A stretch of 64,000 nt of DNA from Heterocephalus glaber (lineage: Eukaryota; Chordata; Mammalia; Rodentia; Bathyergidae), in the NCBI RefSeq assembly GCF_000247695.1, contig NW_004624747.1, positions 27,212,825-27,276,824 on the forward strand, given 5' to 3'. The number at the start of each line of letters is the position of its first letter. Position 1 is the stretch's first letter. This document shows positions 1 to 12,068 of this stretch, piece after piece. The position numbers and the translations under genes are program-made. The notes under the pieces were generated by a model. The model made no database searches. It was not told the origin of the DNA and worked only from the letters and a program-made list of their open reading frames with translations.

Positions 1-1439
1 CAGTGCCAACCCCACTGATGGACAGGAAAGCTGAGCTCCCTGGCCCTCCTCCCCAGCAGGGGCTCTGACCATCCCACCACACGGCCTCTCCCTGGCCCGC
101 CCGAGGCAGTCCCCGGCCCCTGCTCTTCAGGGTGAGGGTCTCGGGCGGCTCGCTCTGCACCCTGATCTCGGTGCTGAGGGCTCCTTGGGCCCAAGTGAAG
201 AGCCCAGGCCGCTGCCCTGTGCTTGGCCGAGGCACGCAGGGAATGACCCCCCGCCCCCAGCCAGGCCCCACCGGCCCCGAGATGCTGCTGACGGCATCGC
301 AGGTGATCAGGAGGCGGGTGAGCACGGCCAGCAGAGGGGAAGGCTCGGCTGGTCCCCAAAGGGTCCCCCACCCCACAGGACGAAAACCAAGTCCCTAATG
401 TGGAGGAAAGGAAGCTGCTCAGGGCACCAGGGCAGAGAGACTGAGGCACCAACAACCAGGCAGTTTCAGCTCCTCGAAAACGCTGATAAGAAAGGGGAGC
501 GAGGAACAGGGAGCAGGAGTGGGCCTGGGGTGGCTGTTCGGAGTGAGGACAGGATGAGAGGAACGTGGGGCTGGCTGTGCTGAGACAGAGGGCCCAGCAT
601 GTGCAAAGGGCCTGGGGCCGGCCTGGGCCCAGACAGTGCCTTTCCCGAAGAGTGCTCATGTTAGGACAGAAAAGCCAGGCCTCAGCTCCTCTAGCATATA
701 AAAGAAAGGAATCACAGGGCCCCCACCCTGGAAATCCGTGAGCGGAGGGCAGGGTGAGCACAGCGAGTCCCCAGCCTTCCTAGGGCTCAGCGACACCAGC
801 CTCCAGCTGCAGGCCTTCGGGAAGACAGTGGCTCCTCACCTCAGCTCCTCTGTGGCCGGATTCACCTCTGGCCCGAAACTTCACAGCCACAGCAAATCCG
901 CGCAAACTTGTTGGGTAGAAGCCTCCTGGGTCTCAGAGCCGCAGCATTGAGTGCAAGTTAATTGGTGTGAGGTTCCACGCCACACCCTACACTAGTCCTG
1001 GGCCATGCGTGGGGACCGTGCGGGTAGCAAGGCCAGGGTAACCCTGAGACCTGGCCCGGCCTGGCAACCCCCAAACCCCAGAGCGGTGTCCCCACCCAGG
1101 CCCCTGGGAAGGCAGGGCGGGCCCCGGGGGGTCAGGGGCACAATGCCCCCATGGGCAGCCTGGGCTCCAGGGAGTGGTGTCATCCAGACCGGAAGTGGGC
1201 CCAGCCCTGCCGCCCCAGGCTGTGGGATCGCCCCCACCCCCACACGCGCCTGGGACCCACTCTCTCTTCTCCAGCGCAGGCGCATGGGACAGGGGCGCCG
1301 TTCAAGTGGGCAGCATGTGCTCATGGTGACCAGTACAGGATCTGGGCATCCACAGCAGGTTTCAGGACTGACCCCAAGTGCACCTGCTCCTGCTGGAGCA
1401 AAGTCAGCCAGCACAGACTGGCGCCACGTGTCAAAGCCA
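1..1439. other. GC-rich non-coding stretch
   Basis: No exon-like frame with matching splice sites, repeats or RNA gene recognised. Open frames here overlap on several strands and look compositional. Confidence 0.5.
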
Positions 1440-1525
1440 AGGCTGGGCTGGAACTTGCAACCCTCCTGCCTCAGCCTCTGAGGGCTGACATCACAGGGTG
1501 CACCCCGACACCTGGCTTAGACTCC
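1440..1525 (-). mobile_element. B1-family SINE fragment
   Basis: Minus-strand 7SL-derived sequence: GGCTGGGCTGGAACTTGCAA, CCTCCTGCCTCAGCCTCTGA and ATCACAGGGTGCACCC. Confidence 0.6.
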
Positions 1526-1981
1526 ATGGTAAATAGCAGACAGATGAACCGAGGGGTAGGGGGTCGAGAGAAAAGAAGAACCTGTCTCACACCCTGTACC
1601 GCAGAAAAGTGCACAGACTGCTGGGTAACCAGCGCTGCTCACCAAATGCTTCAGAAATGCTTCCTGACTCAGAAACTACACTTTTGTAAGAAGTGTATTT
1701 GAAGGGTAATAATGGGCCCCACTGAGTGGTCTTTTAGAATTACACACAGAACATAGTCACTGTTCTAAGACAGGGCAATTGTAAGTACACAAAAAACTAT
1801 GAATATCTTCTGAGAACACACTGGTCAAACAAGATCCAAGCTATAAACACCAGCCTCATCCCTGGCAATTTGGTAGGATAGGTTGGTGAGTGGCTTGAAT
1901 GTTTCATAAATTATTTCTTGCACTTTTAAGGAATGTCTACAGTGAATGTATATTACTCTATGAATCAAGTAAAACCCACCT

Positions 1982-2069
1982 GGGGCTGGGAATTTAGCTC
2001 AGTGGTTTTGCAGCCTGCTGCACAAGTGCAAGGACCCGCGTTTGATCCCTGGTACCAAAAACAAAACAA
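1982..2069 (+). mobile_element. ID SINE
   Basis: GGGCTGGGAATTTAGCTCAG (tRNA A-box-like), TTTGATCCCTGGTACC (B-box-like) and an A-rich tail. Target-site repeat AAAACCCACCT at 1971-1981 and 2070-2080. Confidence 0.9.
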
Positions 2070-2092
2070 AAAACCCACCTAAATTACTTTTT

Positions 2093-2172
2093 TTTTTGGT
2101 ACCAGGGATCAAACTCGAGTCCTTGCGCTTGCGCAGCAGGCGGAGAAACCACTGAGCTAAATCCCCACCCCT
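2093..2172 (-). mobile_element. ID SINE, inverted neighbour
   Basis: Minus-strand ID element with poly-A (plus-strand poly-T), GGTACC, B-box and A-box. Target-site repeat TAAATTACTTTTT at 2080-2092 and 2173-2185, beginning on the last base of the repeat of the previous ID. Confidence 0.9.
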
Positions 2173-4599
2173 TAAATTACTTTTTAAAAGAGAGGGAACG
2201 TGAACCGTCATCATTGCAGCATGAGGCGAGTGTCAGCACTCAGTGCAGATTTGGGGTACAATGTGACATGCATCCATTTATTCCTCCTTGGTGACAGCAT
2301 CCCTCTGTGCAGTCAGACCAGGCCCTCCTGTCTGCTGCCTTGGGCCCAGGTCCTCAGCACCCAGCCACAGGTGGGCCAAGGGGTATGGCTATTTCTATGC
2401 CTCACTTTCACGCTCTCCCATTGGCCAGGATGAGTCACATGGTCCATCCAGGTCCAAGGGCTGCTGGGAAATGTGGTCCTCAGCTGAGAAACAGCATCAC
2501 AGCACCACCACGCTAGGGGGGCCAGGCCTGCACTGAGCAGCTATCTGTCCCGTCCATGGAGCCAGGCAGGCAGTGAGGAGATCCCAACACAGAGACCCCC
2601 ACACCTGGGTGACCCAGGAGCTCACCTGGGGACTTGAGACTGTGACATCCCACATCCAGCAGCCAGCACAGCAGGGCCCAGGGCTGGCCCCCCTTCCCAG
2701 GGAGGACACAGGAATTGGGGGCCACCACACCCTGGCTCCCGCAGCAGAGGATGGGGAGAAGCCACTCATATCTGTCCCCCATCCTAGGCTCAGGAGGGCA
2801 AACAGGGACAGCACTGTGGGACTCACAGGCTGCCGAAGGTCCGTGGGACCTGAGAGAAACTGCCTGTGAAGACCCGCCAGGCAGGCGTGGGCGCCGCCTC
2901 TGTGACTTCACAGCCCAGTAGGGACCCTAGTGTTGCATCGGCTCTCCTGGCACCAGGACTGAGGGGCCCAGTGGGTCAGGAGTCCAAAGTCCGGGTCATC
3001 TCATGCAGGTGGTCCTTGGGGCCCCTCTGTCCCTCCCCATGCCCTGTCTCCAACAGCCAGCAACCAAATCCTTGCCTAACATCCTCCCAGCAGGGCTGAG
3101 TTCCCCCGGAGCTGCAGGTTAGGGCCTTAAATCAACTACTATGGGCCTATGGGCCGCAGCCGAGCCTCCCTGTGTGACTAGGCCACCACTCCGTTAGACA
3201 CGAGCATCAATTGCCGGACACGTTGCTGCATTCATCTGCGACCTCAGCGGGGAACCCCCACGCAGCTCTGCATGACCCGCAGCCGCTATGCCTCTATGTC
3301 CCGAGGGCACGTCCTGTCTCACCATCCACAGCCCCGCATGGAAACATCTGAAAATCCTGCTTGCAGCTATGAGTGCCGGCCCCACCCCCTGCCGGGAACC
3401 CCGGGGGCCCTCCAGAGACCCCTCCCTCTCGGCCTATTCGGGGGACAGCACAGGGTCTCAAGGGGACTTTGCTCTCAAGGCAAACAACTACTTCTCCAAT
3501 TTAAATGAGACCTGTGCACTAGAAGAAAATGATTGGTAATACATGTAAGCCTGCAGACGTTGGAGGGAATATCAAAGAGATTTCAAGCAGCACTTTCTTG
3601 AACAAAAATTTATACAGCCATGCTATTTTAATTCTTTAGAAATCTTGCTTTGTAAATGTCATGGGAGGGTGCAGGGCTGCAAAGAGAGCTGAGGCACAAG
3701 CATTTCCGGCAGGAGAGTGACCGGCATGGAGCCTCCCGGCTTCTCATTAGCCTCGGGTTCCACTCAGGTTTCTCGCAGTGCCTTTCAGAGGGAGCGCGGG
3801 TGCCCCGCAGCCCGCAGAGCTCCAAGTCTCAGTCCTGCTCTGCAGGGCAGCAGGGGTCTAAATGTCACACCACGCACTGTGCCACTGTTGGGGCCCGGCG
3901 TGTGCGGGGCAGACGGGTTTCAGTCTGCTGCTGGGCTGTTGCAGCCCGGGCCCTGGGTTCGATCCTTTGGACCCCAAAATGATAACAGCAATAATAACTG
4001 TCAGCGTGAAGGGCAGACAGAAGCCACGGTAATCATGAGGATGCTGCCGACACAGGGGTCTGAGCCCAAGCCCCTGCCCTCCCAGCTTGGCCAAGCACTG
4101 TCCCTGCGACCTGGCAGAGGATCTCTCTCTGAGCCGCCTGAGGCCAGGCTCCTGGTCCACCGTCAGATGGGCAGCAGGCAGAGGAGCAGCTCAGCACCAG
4201 CTGGTCCGGCTGGCCGGCCACCCCCCACCGGAGCCCAACATGTCATCACCCTGCCCCAGAGTGGGGTCCCCAGGCCACAGAAAGGCTCAGCAGAGGACCC
4301 AGAAAAACCCCGACAGAGTCGGAAATAAACAGCTCTGAGCTGAGTGCTTGTCTTTGCAAAGAACCAGCCCTTTGCCAGCCTTGTAGGTATAGGATTCTGC
4401 ACACTTGCTTTGGTGGATCTCACATGAGGGACTGTGTGCAGGATTTAAATGTGTGCAGGGCCCTCGTCCCAGCCGTAGTCTTCAAGAGAAAGAACACAGA
4501 TCCGGGCCTTGCCAAGACTCTGTGACAACTGTGGGAAAGCTTCGACTACAGACGGTGTGTCAGGAATTCAATACAGTTTATTTTATGAAATTTAAAACA

Positions 4600-4800
4600 G
4601 GAGCCAGGTATGGTGGCATGCACCTATAATCTCAGCTACTCTGGAGGCTGAAGCAGGAGGATTGCAAATTTGAGGCCAGCCTGGGCAATTTAACGAGACA
4701 CTTTCTCAAAAACAAATTAAAAAAAGATCTGGCTGCAGCTCAGTGGTGGCGCACTGGCCCAGCACGTGTGAGGCCCAAGTTCAAGGCCCGGTACAGGGGA
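4600..4800 (+). mobile_element. B1-dID composite SINE
   Basis: A B1 half (GCCAGGTATGGTGGCATGCA, GAGGCTGAAGCAGGAGGATT), an A-rich linker, then an ID-like half (GCAGCTCAGTGGTGGCGCAC, AAGTTCAAGGCCCGGTAC). Confidence 0.8.
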
Positions 4801-5024
4801 AGGGGTGCTGGTCCTCTTGTTTTGTAATTTAGTCATTATTTCCTGCTTTTCCCTTTAATCACTCCTCTGTCTCTGCTTTATTTTGTGGGCATTCTACTTG
4901 CCAATGTTGAATGTTTGGATTAATATGTGTTTAATACTTTCTGTAAGAGAACCTAAAGCTATATATTTTACTGAGCGTAGCTTTCCCCAAATCTTAGGTA
5001 TTGGCACACAGCAGGAGTCAGGAC

Positions 5025-5165
5025 TCGATGGCAGCCGCCATCTGCTCCTGTAAATGAAGTTTTATGGGCTCGTGGCCACACCCGCTCATTTGCATATTAC
5101 CCACAGCTGCTGTGGGCACCACAGTGAAGTTCAATGGTTGCCACAGAAACCAGAGAGCTTGAGAA
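5025..5165 (+). mobile_element. Old hAT-type DNA transposon fragment
   Basis: TGTAAATGAAGTTTTATGGG, GGCCACACCCGCTCATTTGC and ATATTACCCACAGCTGCTGT resemble a well-known mammalian hAT (Charlie/Zaphod-like) consensus; the family name is uncertain. Confidence 0.5.
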
Positions 5166-5654
5166 GCTGATCACATTCACCAGAGTTCCTTTGCAGGGAA
5201 GGGGCTGCTGGCCCTTAGTACATAACAGGGTCCTGTTGTTCTCGATCTCCTAATAACTCAATGGTTTTGGTAAGACTGCACTCAGATGTGCCCCAATGCC
5301 CGAGGCTCACATGGAGGGGTCTCTATTGACATCTCAGAGGGTCGTTTTGGTTCCTGCATCCACTTCCTTGGGGGTCCCCCAACCTCATCACACCAGTAGT
5401 GCCCAGAGGGGCCCTGTAGAAGGGAACATGGTCCTGGAGGGAAGGGCAGGGGTGGCTCCCCTCCAGGGAAGCAAGCACCCAGGACACCACCTCCCTTCTG
5501 ACAGGACCTGCCCTGGCAAGGGGGACCTGCAGGGGACCACTCGAGGAGGTGGAGTCTTCAGGGACCCTCAGGTGCCAGGGTTTAGAGTTCTGCCTGCCCC
5601 TTACTTCCCAGCACCAGGTGAGGACCATCCCCTGTGTCTCCTTCTTATGACAAG

Positions 5655-6328
5655 GGCTTTATGTCCAAGGGCTGCTGTACAAAGGTCCACAGGACAGGGG
5701 CTCTGACCACAGAAATTCATTTCTTGGTTCTGGAGGTTGGCGATCAAGATGGCAGCACAGTGGCTTCCTTCTGAGGGCAGTGATGTTTGGCTTGGGAGAC
5801 ACCGAGGAGATCAGAAAGCACACTTCTGGGCGTGTCTGTGGCCCCAGGAGCATGACCTTGGGGATTAGATCTGGCCATCCTCTCTGGCTCTGTTCCTCTC
5901 TCTGCTTCTGGCCACCATGAGGAGCAGCTCTCCTCCCCCACACCCCTCCACCAGGAAGCCTCTGCCGTGGAGCAGCTGGCCTTGGGCTGAAACACCTGGA
6001 ACCTTTCCTCCCTCGGGTCCTGTGTCAGGGATTTTGTCCCAGGAGGGAAAGCTGACTCACATCACACAGCCCTCGAGGGGGACTCTGCCTCCAGCCTCTC
6101 CCCGACATCGGCTTCCCTCTTCAGTCCCCTGGGTGGCAGCTGACTCCCCCATGACCATGTCTGTCTGACTCTGGGTCCAGATTTCCCCTCTGTATAAGGA
6201 CACTGGTCACATGGATCAGGGCACCCTAGTGACCTCGCCTTAACATTTGCAAAACCTGTCACCCAATGAGGCCACTTCACAGGCAAGAACTCCAGTATCT
6301 TTCCGGGGTGGCAAATTCAGCTCATAAC
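5655..6328 (+). mobile_element. MaLR-type LTR (MLT1-like)
   Basis: TGCTGTACAAAGGTCCACAG, TTCTTGGTTCTGGAGGTTGG, CTGTATAAGGACACTGGTCA and CAAATTCAGCTCATAACACC follow MLT1 LTR order in sense orientation. Confidence 0.6.
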
Positions 6329-6514
6329 ACCCAGAAGATAAGAAGTGACCCCCATGCACACACCACAGGCACTCGGCCCAGAGCAGGCCCAGTGAGGACA
6401 GAGATCATCCAAATACAGACGAGGCAGGTGTGGAGTGCTGCTCTTTCCCCTCGTGCACGTTCCCCATACACAGTGACCAACAGGGAATTTGTACCCATGC
6501 ACAATATGCCTTAA

Positions 6515-7445
6515 TTCTTCTTTTCCCATTCCCTTCCCCTCCATTCAACCCTTCTTCGCCTCCCCATTTTCAAAAGCTTTGTTTCCATTTTTCCTTTTCC
6601 TTCTCTTTTTTAATTCCTTTTCCCTTCCTTCCCTTTCCCCTCCCCATTTGAACACATCCTTCCTACTTCCCATATCCGTCCTCCATTTTGCTCCTTATTT
6701 ACCCTTTGGGTTTCTCACACAAGAGAAACAATGTGATATTTAAATTTGTATGTCCAGTTTATTTCACTTAAATTTTGGTCTCAAGATGCAACCATTTACC
6801 TAAAGATGTCTCAAGTTACCCTTATGGCAGAGTGACACTCTTGTACATAAATAGCACATTTTACTATCTAGAATCTATAAAGAACTCAAAAAAATCAACA
6901 CTCCCCAAATGTAAAGATCCAATAAAAAAAAAGGCACCTAAAATGAATAGACATTTCTCAGATGAAGAAGTACAAACAGCAAATAAATATATGAAAAATG
7001 TTCAACCCCACTGGTCATTCAAGAGATGCAAATTAAAACAACACTGAGAGTCCATCTCACTCCAGACAGAATGATCAGCAGCAGCAGCAAATCAGCCAAT
7101 AACAAATGCTGGCGGGGCTGTAGGTAAAAAGGAACCCTGCTCCACTGCTGGTGGGAGTGCAGACTGCTGCAAGCACCGTGGAAATCAGTACAGATATTTC
7201 TCAAAAATGAAAACCAGAAGTTCCGTTTGACCCAGCTGTTGCCCTCTAGGTGTCTTCCTAAGGGAGTTAAAAGCATCTTACCACAGTGATCCATGCTCAG
7301 CCACGTTTACAGCAGCATGGTTTGTAATAGCCACATCCTGGAAACAGCCCAAGTGCCCATCAACAGATGACTGGATGAAGAAAATGTGGTATTTATGTAA
7401 AATGGAGTGGGCATTCTTATACCTGCCCTGCTGTGTTCCAGGACT
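6515..7445 (-). mobile_element. L1 3' end with twin-priming inversion
   Basis: 6515-6870 is an L1 3' end on the minus strand (pyrimidine-rich complement of the purine-rich L1 3' UTR, then the ATTTCACTTAAAT motif). 6880-7445 is the immediately preceding L1 segment in plus orientation (AATGCAAATTAAAACAACACTGAGA, GGTGGGAGTGCAGACT, CAACAGATGACTGGATGAAG). The two meet at corresponding consensus positions with a short overlap, the signature of a twin-primed insertion. Confidence 0.7.
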
Positions 7446-10400
7446 GAAGACAGGAGAGAGCTCATAGCTGAGCAAGGCCGAAGGCACCCAGGAGGCTGGA
7501 GAGGGCTTCGGAGGGGACTCAATCACACCTCGCTTTATGACACCCACAGTCCTAATGCTGCCCCTGCTACCGCCCTTAGCTGGCCTCCTCCACTCTGATT
7601 TCTAACCTCTTGTGTTACTTGGAGGCAGCAAGGCAGTGTGTTGTTTTTGAAACATCTGCTCTGGTGTCGCCTTTTCCTTGCTTTTAGAGCTGCCTATGCT
7701 GAGAAAGCTAACATCCGAGGAGGCACAGCTGGACGCGAGACACGCCACACTGCGCAGGGCGTTTGGGACGGAGAGTTTATTTAGCCATACCACGATGAGT
7801 CCCGAGGCGCCAGATTGTTTCCTACCTTCCCTCCACTACACTGTTCCTCCTCCTGGGACCGAGACAGGCCACGCTGATGGAGAGCACGTGTCCGAGCTCA
7901 GGCGGAGCTGGGCGGTCTGGTAAGGTCAGCACTGGCCGAGGTGGGCGGGCAGAGCAGGGCCGCTGAGTCGGAGGCCTCGCCCAGTTCCTAGGGGCCGCCT
8001 GAGTGGGGAGCTGTCCCGGCTCCTGGTGCTGAAACCACCCTGTCCCGGCCTGACTTCTGGACATAAGGACACTCGTTTTATTCTCTCCATTTGTGCCTTT
8101 GCCATCGATGCGAATGCTCTGAGTTTGGAGAAAATGTAGCCATTTGAGCCAGGAAAAGGCAGTCACTAGGCAACATTCTGAAAACAGGAGACCAGTGGGA
8201 TCACGTTTCACCGAGTAAATTGACGAAAGGTCAAAAAGCTTGATCTTGGCCACGATGTGCCTGGTCTGAAAGCTAAACTGCCGCTGAGATATTTATGGGA
8301 GAACCTGCAGCCGCAGCCCGCGGTCGCCCGAGGTCCCCGGGGAAGCAGGCCCAAGGCCCCTTATGAGAAGTGCCCGGCTCCTCCCCTTCCGGGCGAGGCT
8401 CTGGCAGGGAGAGGTGCACTCGGCCCAGGGAGGGTCCACACATGGTGGGTGGCCTCTCAGCCCTGTGTGTGTCTCCTGCCACCCCACGTGGCCCAGCCTC
8501 ACCCTGCACCCCCAGCAGTGTGCTGCGAGGCCTGGGGAGCCCCGGCTGGCCCACAGAATCCCCCACGAGCCACGTGTCCAGCCTCACACTGTCCAGGGGC
8601 CACCTCATGGAGGTCAAAAGTGACAGAATTAATTTAACTGGATGTATCTGAATGATCAGCACTGCAATGAGACCGACATAAAACAATCAGCGCTTTTGAC
8701 CTGCTCTTCAGAAAGCAGTGCACATGGAACAACCATGCTTCTGGGCAGTGGGGCTGGGAGGGGGGATGGACGGCACTGACAGAGCAGGAGACCCCAGCCT
8801 CGGCTGCCGGGAGGCGAACACAGCCCCCAGCTTTGCTTCCGCCCTCAACCTCATGGTGACCTCACACTCAGGGACAAGGTGACCGACATGCGGCCAATGG
8901 AGCCCAGGGGTGGAGCTTCCTGGGATGAGGAGCCCATGTACTGGGCACAGAGGGAGACGGGAGCCCTGGGGCGGGCATACACGGGGCGCAGTGGTGAGTC
9001 CCGCGGCTCTGGACCGGAAGGCGACCCAGACTCCGCGGCTCCACCCCCAGGCCGACACAGGAAGTGGCCAGGCTCTCACCCAGCATGTCCACCAGTCCGC
9101 AGGAGGGCCAGCCCCGCGCGCTCCGCTGTCCCACAGCTGGAGAGGCCCCACTCACCTGCATCTCTGACCAGCACCAAGGCTGAGGTGCCAAGTGCAAGGG
9201 CGAATCCACGCATGACTCAACAGCACAGCCCGTGGGCTCCTCCCGAGGTCAAGGGGAGACTTGCACTCAGGTTCCCTGGCCACCGCTCCCTGGCAGCCTC
9301 CACTGTGGGGAGCCACGCGGACCTTGGACCTCTGCAGTCCCCTCTCGGCACGAGCCAGCCTCATGTCCTCTCCACAAGGACTCGGGCTTCCTTGGGACGG
9401 ATCCACCACTCCCAGCTCAGCCTGGTGGTCTCAGCGCCCTGGGCACGGGGTGAGCCCGGTCCAGTCCTTGGCATTGGTTGTCCCCTCCTCAGCCACAGGA
9501 CAGTCATGGGGCTGGGCAGGAGAGCCAAGCTTCTAACCTCAGTCCTGACCCCAGCTCCAGAAGGGGCCGTGACAGAGGCGCCAGGGGTCCCAGGGACCTG
9601 CGGTAGGAGGGCGCTCCCGCTGAGGCAGGCAGAAATCATGGCTCTGCCTCTGGCCATGACCGACCCCCGAGGCCTGGCCGCCATGGGACCCCTAGAGAAA
9701 CTAGAGAAACTGCCACCACCCATCACCGATGACCAAACCCACAGCCCTGTAACACTGGCAGGCTCAGAGTGGGACTTAGGATGACACTAGCACAGTGACA
9801 CACGGCCAACTCTCAGCACCATGGCCAGAAAGTGCCCATGATGCACCAGCAGTTTGGGTTGGACCTTTTGGTCAATAGCAATGGACAGGGTTGTCCCCCA
9901 CAAAGGAGCTGTCATTCGTGAGGTCAGGTGAAGGAAATGGGTAAAAACCTCAGCCCTGCGCCGGGCACAGAAACCCTGTGTGAACGCCATAGCTGGGCCC
10001 TCTCCTCGGCCTCCTCCTCGTAGCTCAGGATGCCGCTCAAGCCCCTACAGACGGGCCGTCCAGCCCTGGGGAGCGGCCAGCCCGGAGCAGCTCCCCTCCA
10101 CCAGCGTGAGGGCACACGGGCCTGCCCGGGCTCCCCGCCATCCGGGCATGAGATCTGAATGCTGCTGAGTGGGAGAGCCCTGCAGAGTACTTCAGCATCT
10201 GACATGCAGGCCGACCAATCCACAGCCCGGTGGGAAGAGCGCCCAGGAATTATTAAACCAAGCCCAGTGCTCCAGAGGGAAACCAAGCCAGGCACAGCCA
10301 GTTGAGTTCCAGGCTCTGGGAGAAAAGGGAACGGGAGCGGGCTGCAGGGGCTCACCAAGGGCAAGAGGGTGGCAGAGGCAGGTGCTGGGGTTGCGGAGGG

Positions 10401-11961
10401 CCTGTCACCCCCTCTCCCTGGGACAGGGCTGTCCCCAGGCCCCATGTGACAGTGTGAGCAGCAGCAGCAGCTGGTGACAACCCCAGGCCTCTGACCGGGG
10501 GAAGCCAAGCCTTGACTTCGCCGGGAGCCCACAGACCTGGTCTTTACTCTGGAGCCGCATCGTCCCCGGGTACAGAGCAGGCAGGACCTCAACCAAGGCA
10601 TGGAAGACTCTGCAGAAGGGGAGCGCCAGACACCTAAAGGGAAATTCATCTAGAAAAGACATAAAGGTGCTCAGGACAGGGAAGGGCTGTAACCGTGCCT
10701 AAAATAAGAGAAATGCAAATTAAAACTACACTGACATGTGCTCCAACTGGCAGAAACCGGGTGTGCTGGGCACGAGCTTCCTGCAGGGCTGGCCAGCAAC
10801 GGCACACTGGTGTCTCGTTCCCCACCCAGCACCATCACCGCCCTGGAGGGGCCCCACCGAGACACCGAGACACCGTCTGTCAGGTACGAAAATGCAAGCG
10901 CACGCGGCCGTGCCGAGCACCGGCAGCCAGATCCCAGTGCGCGCCCGGCACCTCCCAGGCGAGCACTCCGGACAAGGGCTAAGGTCTTCCGGGAGAGATC
11001 CTGGGCTAGGGGGCTCCTTTCATCTCCTCTGTAATCGACCCCCCAAATCGGGACCAGCACGCCGTTTGAAATTTGTGCACAACATGGGTGACTAAATTGA
11101 GCTAATTAACTTGTGCTCTACCACATACATCTTTCATCTTTTCATGGAGAGAACGCCTAAAATCCCCCTCAGCAGCTTTCGAGAAGATAACGTATCGCTG
11201 GCTGCAGTTACCACATTGCAGTCAATCTCCTGGGCTGCTTCCTCCTGTCTAGCCAAACGGGATGTACGGTTAGAAACAGGGTACACAGAGATATTCAGCA
11301 CAAGCTATGTTGGTGGAAGAGAGTTAAGGGAAAGTGAGGAAGTGCACACCCGTGTGCTCATTTGTGCAAAAGGACCCGGGACAGCTGGGCTGGGAAAAGA
11401 GGCTCCGGGTTCGCTCCAGGAAGCAGAGGAGTGGGGGGAGAGTGGCAGGGCGGAAGTGGGAGGGCACCAGTCACACTGCACTGGGACACGCGCCGGGATC
11501 CGGACATCTGCTGTGGTCCCACACGCGTGTCTCAAGTTGGATTCGCTGTGAAATCACCTCAGGAGTTGGCAGCTTACGGCCCTTGGCCTTTACTGTCTCC
11601 TGGTGTCTGAGGGCCCGAGTCCCAAGAGCTCACAGCCTTCCTGCAGATCTGCTGAGATCACTGTCCCCAGGGCCACGGCCTTTAGCACGAGCAAGAGGAA
11701 GCCGCAGACCACGACAGAAACCAGAAAACTGCAGAGCATTTCCTCCCCAGAGGGCAGGTCACAGACCCACCCAGCACCACGTGGAAGGGGACGCAGGGGA
11801 CACAGACGCGAGCACCAGGAGCAGGAGCCTGGGGTCCTCTGGGGGCAGAACTTGGACAGAAAAAGGGACCCAAATGGAGCACAGCCGGAAGCAGACAGGT
11901 GGGCGGACCCTTCAGTGAACACCCAAGCAGGAGGCAGTGAGCGGGCTACTATACGGCTTCT
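7446..11961. other. GC-rich non-coding stretch
   Basis: Contains only the small L1 fragment at 10690. Open frames up to about 300 codons (for example 8879-9784) lack low-divergence protein character: Pro, Gly, Arg and Ser rich with antisense counterparts. Confidence 0.5.
10690..10870 (+). mobile_element. Short diverged L1 fragment
   Basis: AGAGAAATGCAAATTAAAAC followed by a weak match to the same L1 3' region as at 7020. It is highly diverged after about 50 bases. Confidence 0.4.
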
Positions 11962-12068
11962 GATTGTTTGAGACAGGGGCTCAACTGTGTAGTCCTCAAG
12001 CTCATGACGACCCTCCTGCCTCAGCCTCCTGGGTGCTCTGATTACAGGTGTGGCTGCCATGCCTGGCC
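11962..12068 (-). mobile_element. B1-family SINE
   Basis: TTTGAGACAGGGGCTCAACT, GACCCTCCTGCCTCAGCCTC and GATTACAGGTGTGGCTGCCA on the plus strand, the complement of a B1. Confidence 0.75.

Larger units (their letters stand above)
1526..4599. other. Non-coding stretch around the ID pair
   Basis: Apart from the two ID elements (1982-2172) nothing is recognised. A tRNA-like GGGTTCGATCCTTTGG box near 3956 may be the tail of a very diverged ID-type SINE. Confidence 0.45.

Noticed and set aside
8879..9784. 301-codon plus-strand open frame
   Set aside because: No start context, splice or homology signal; GC-driven.
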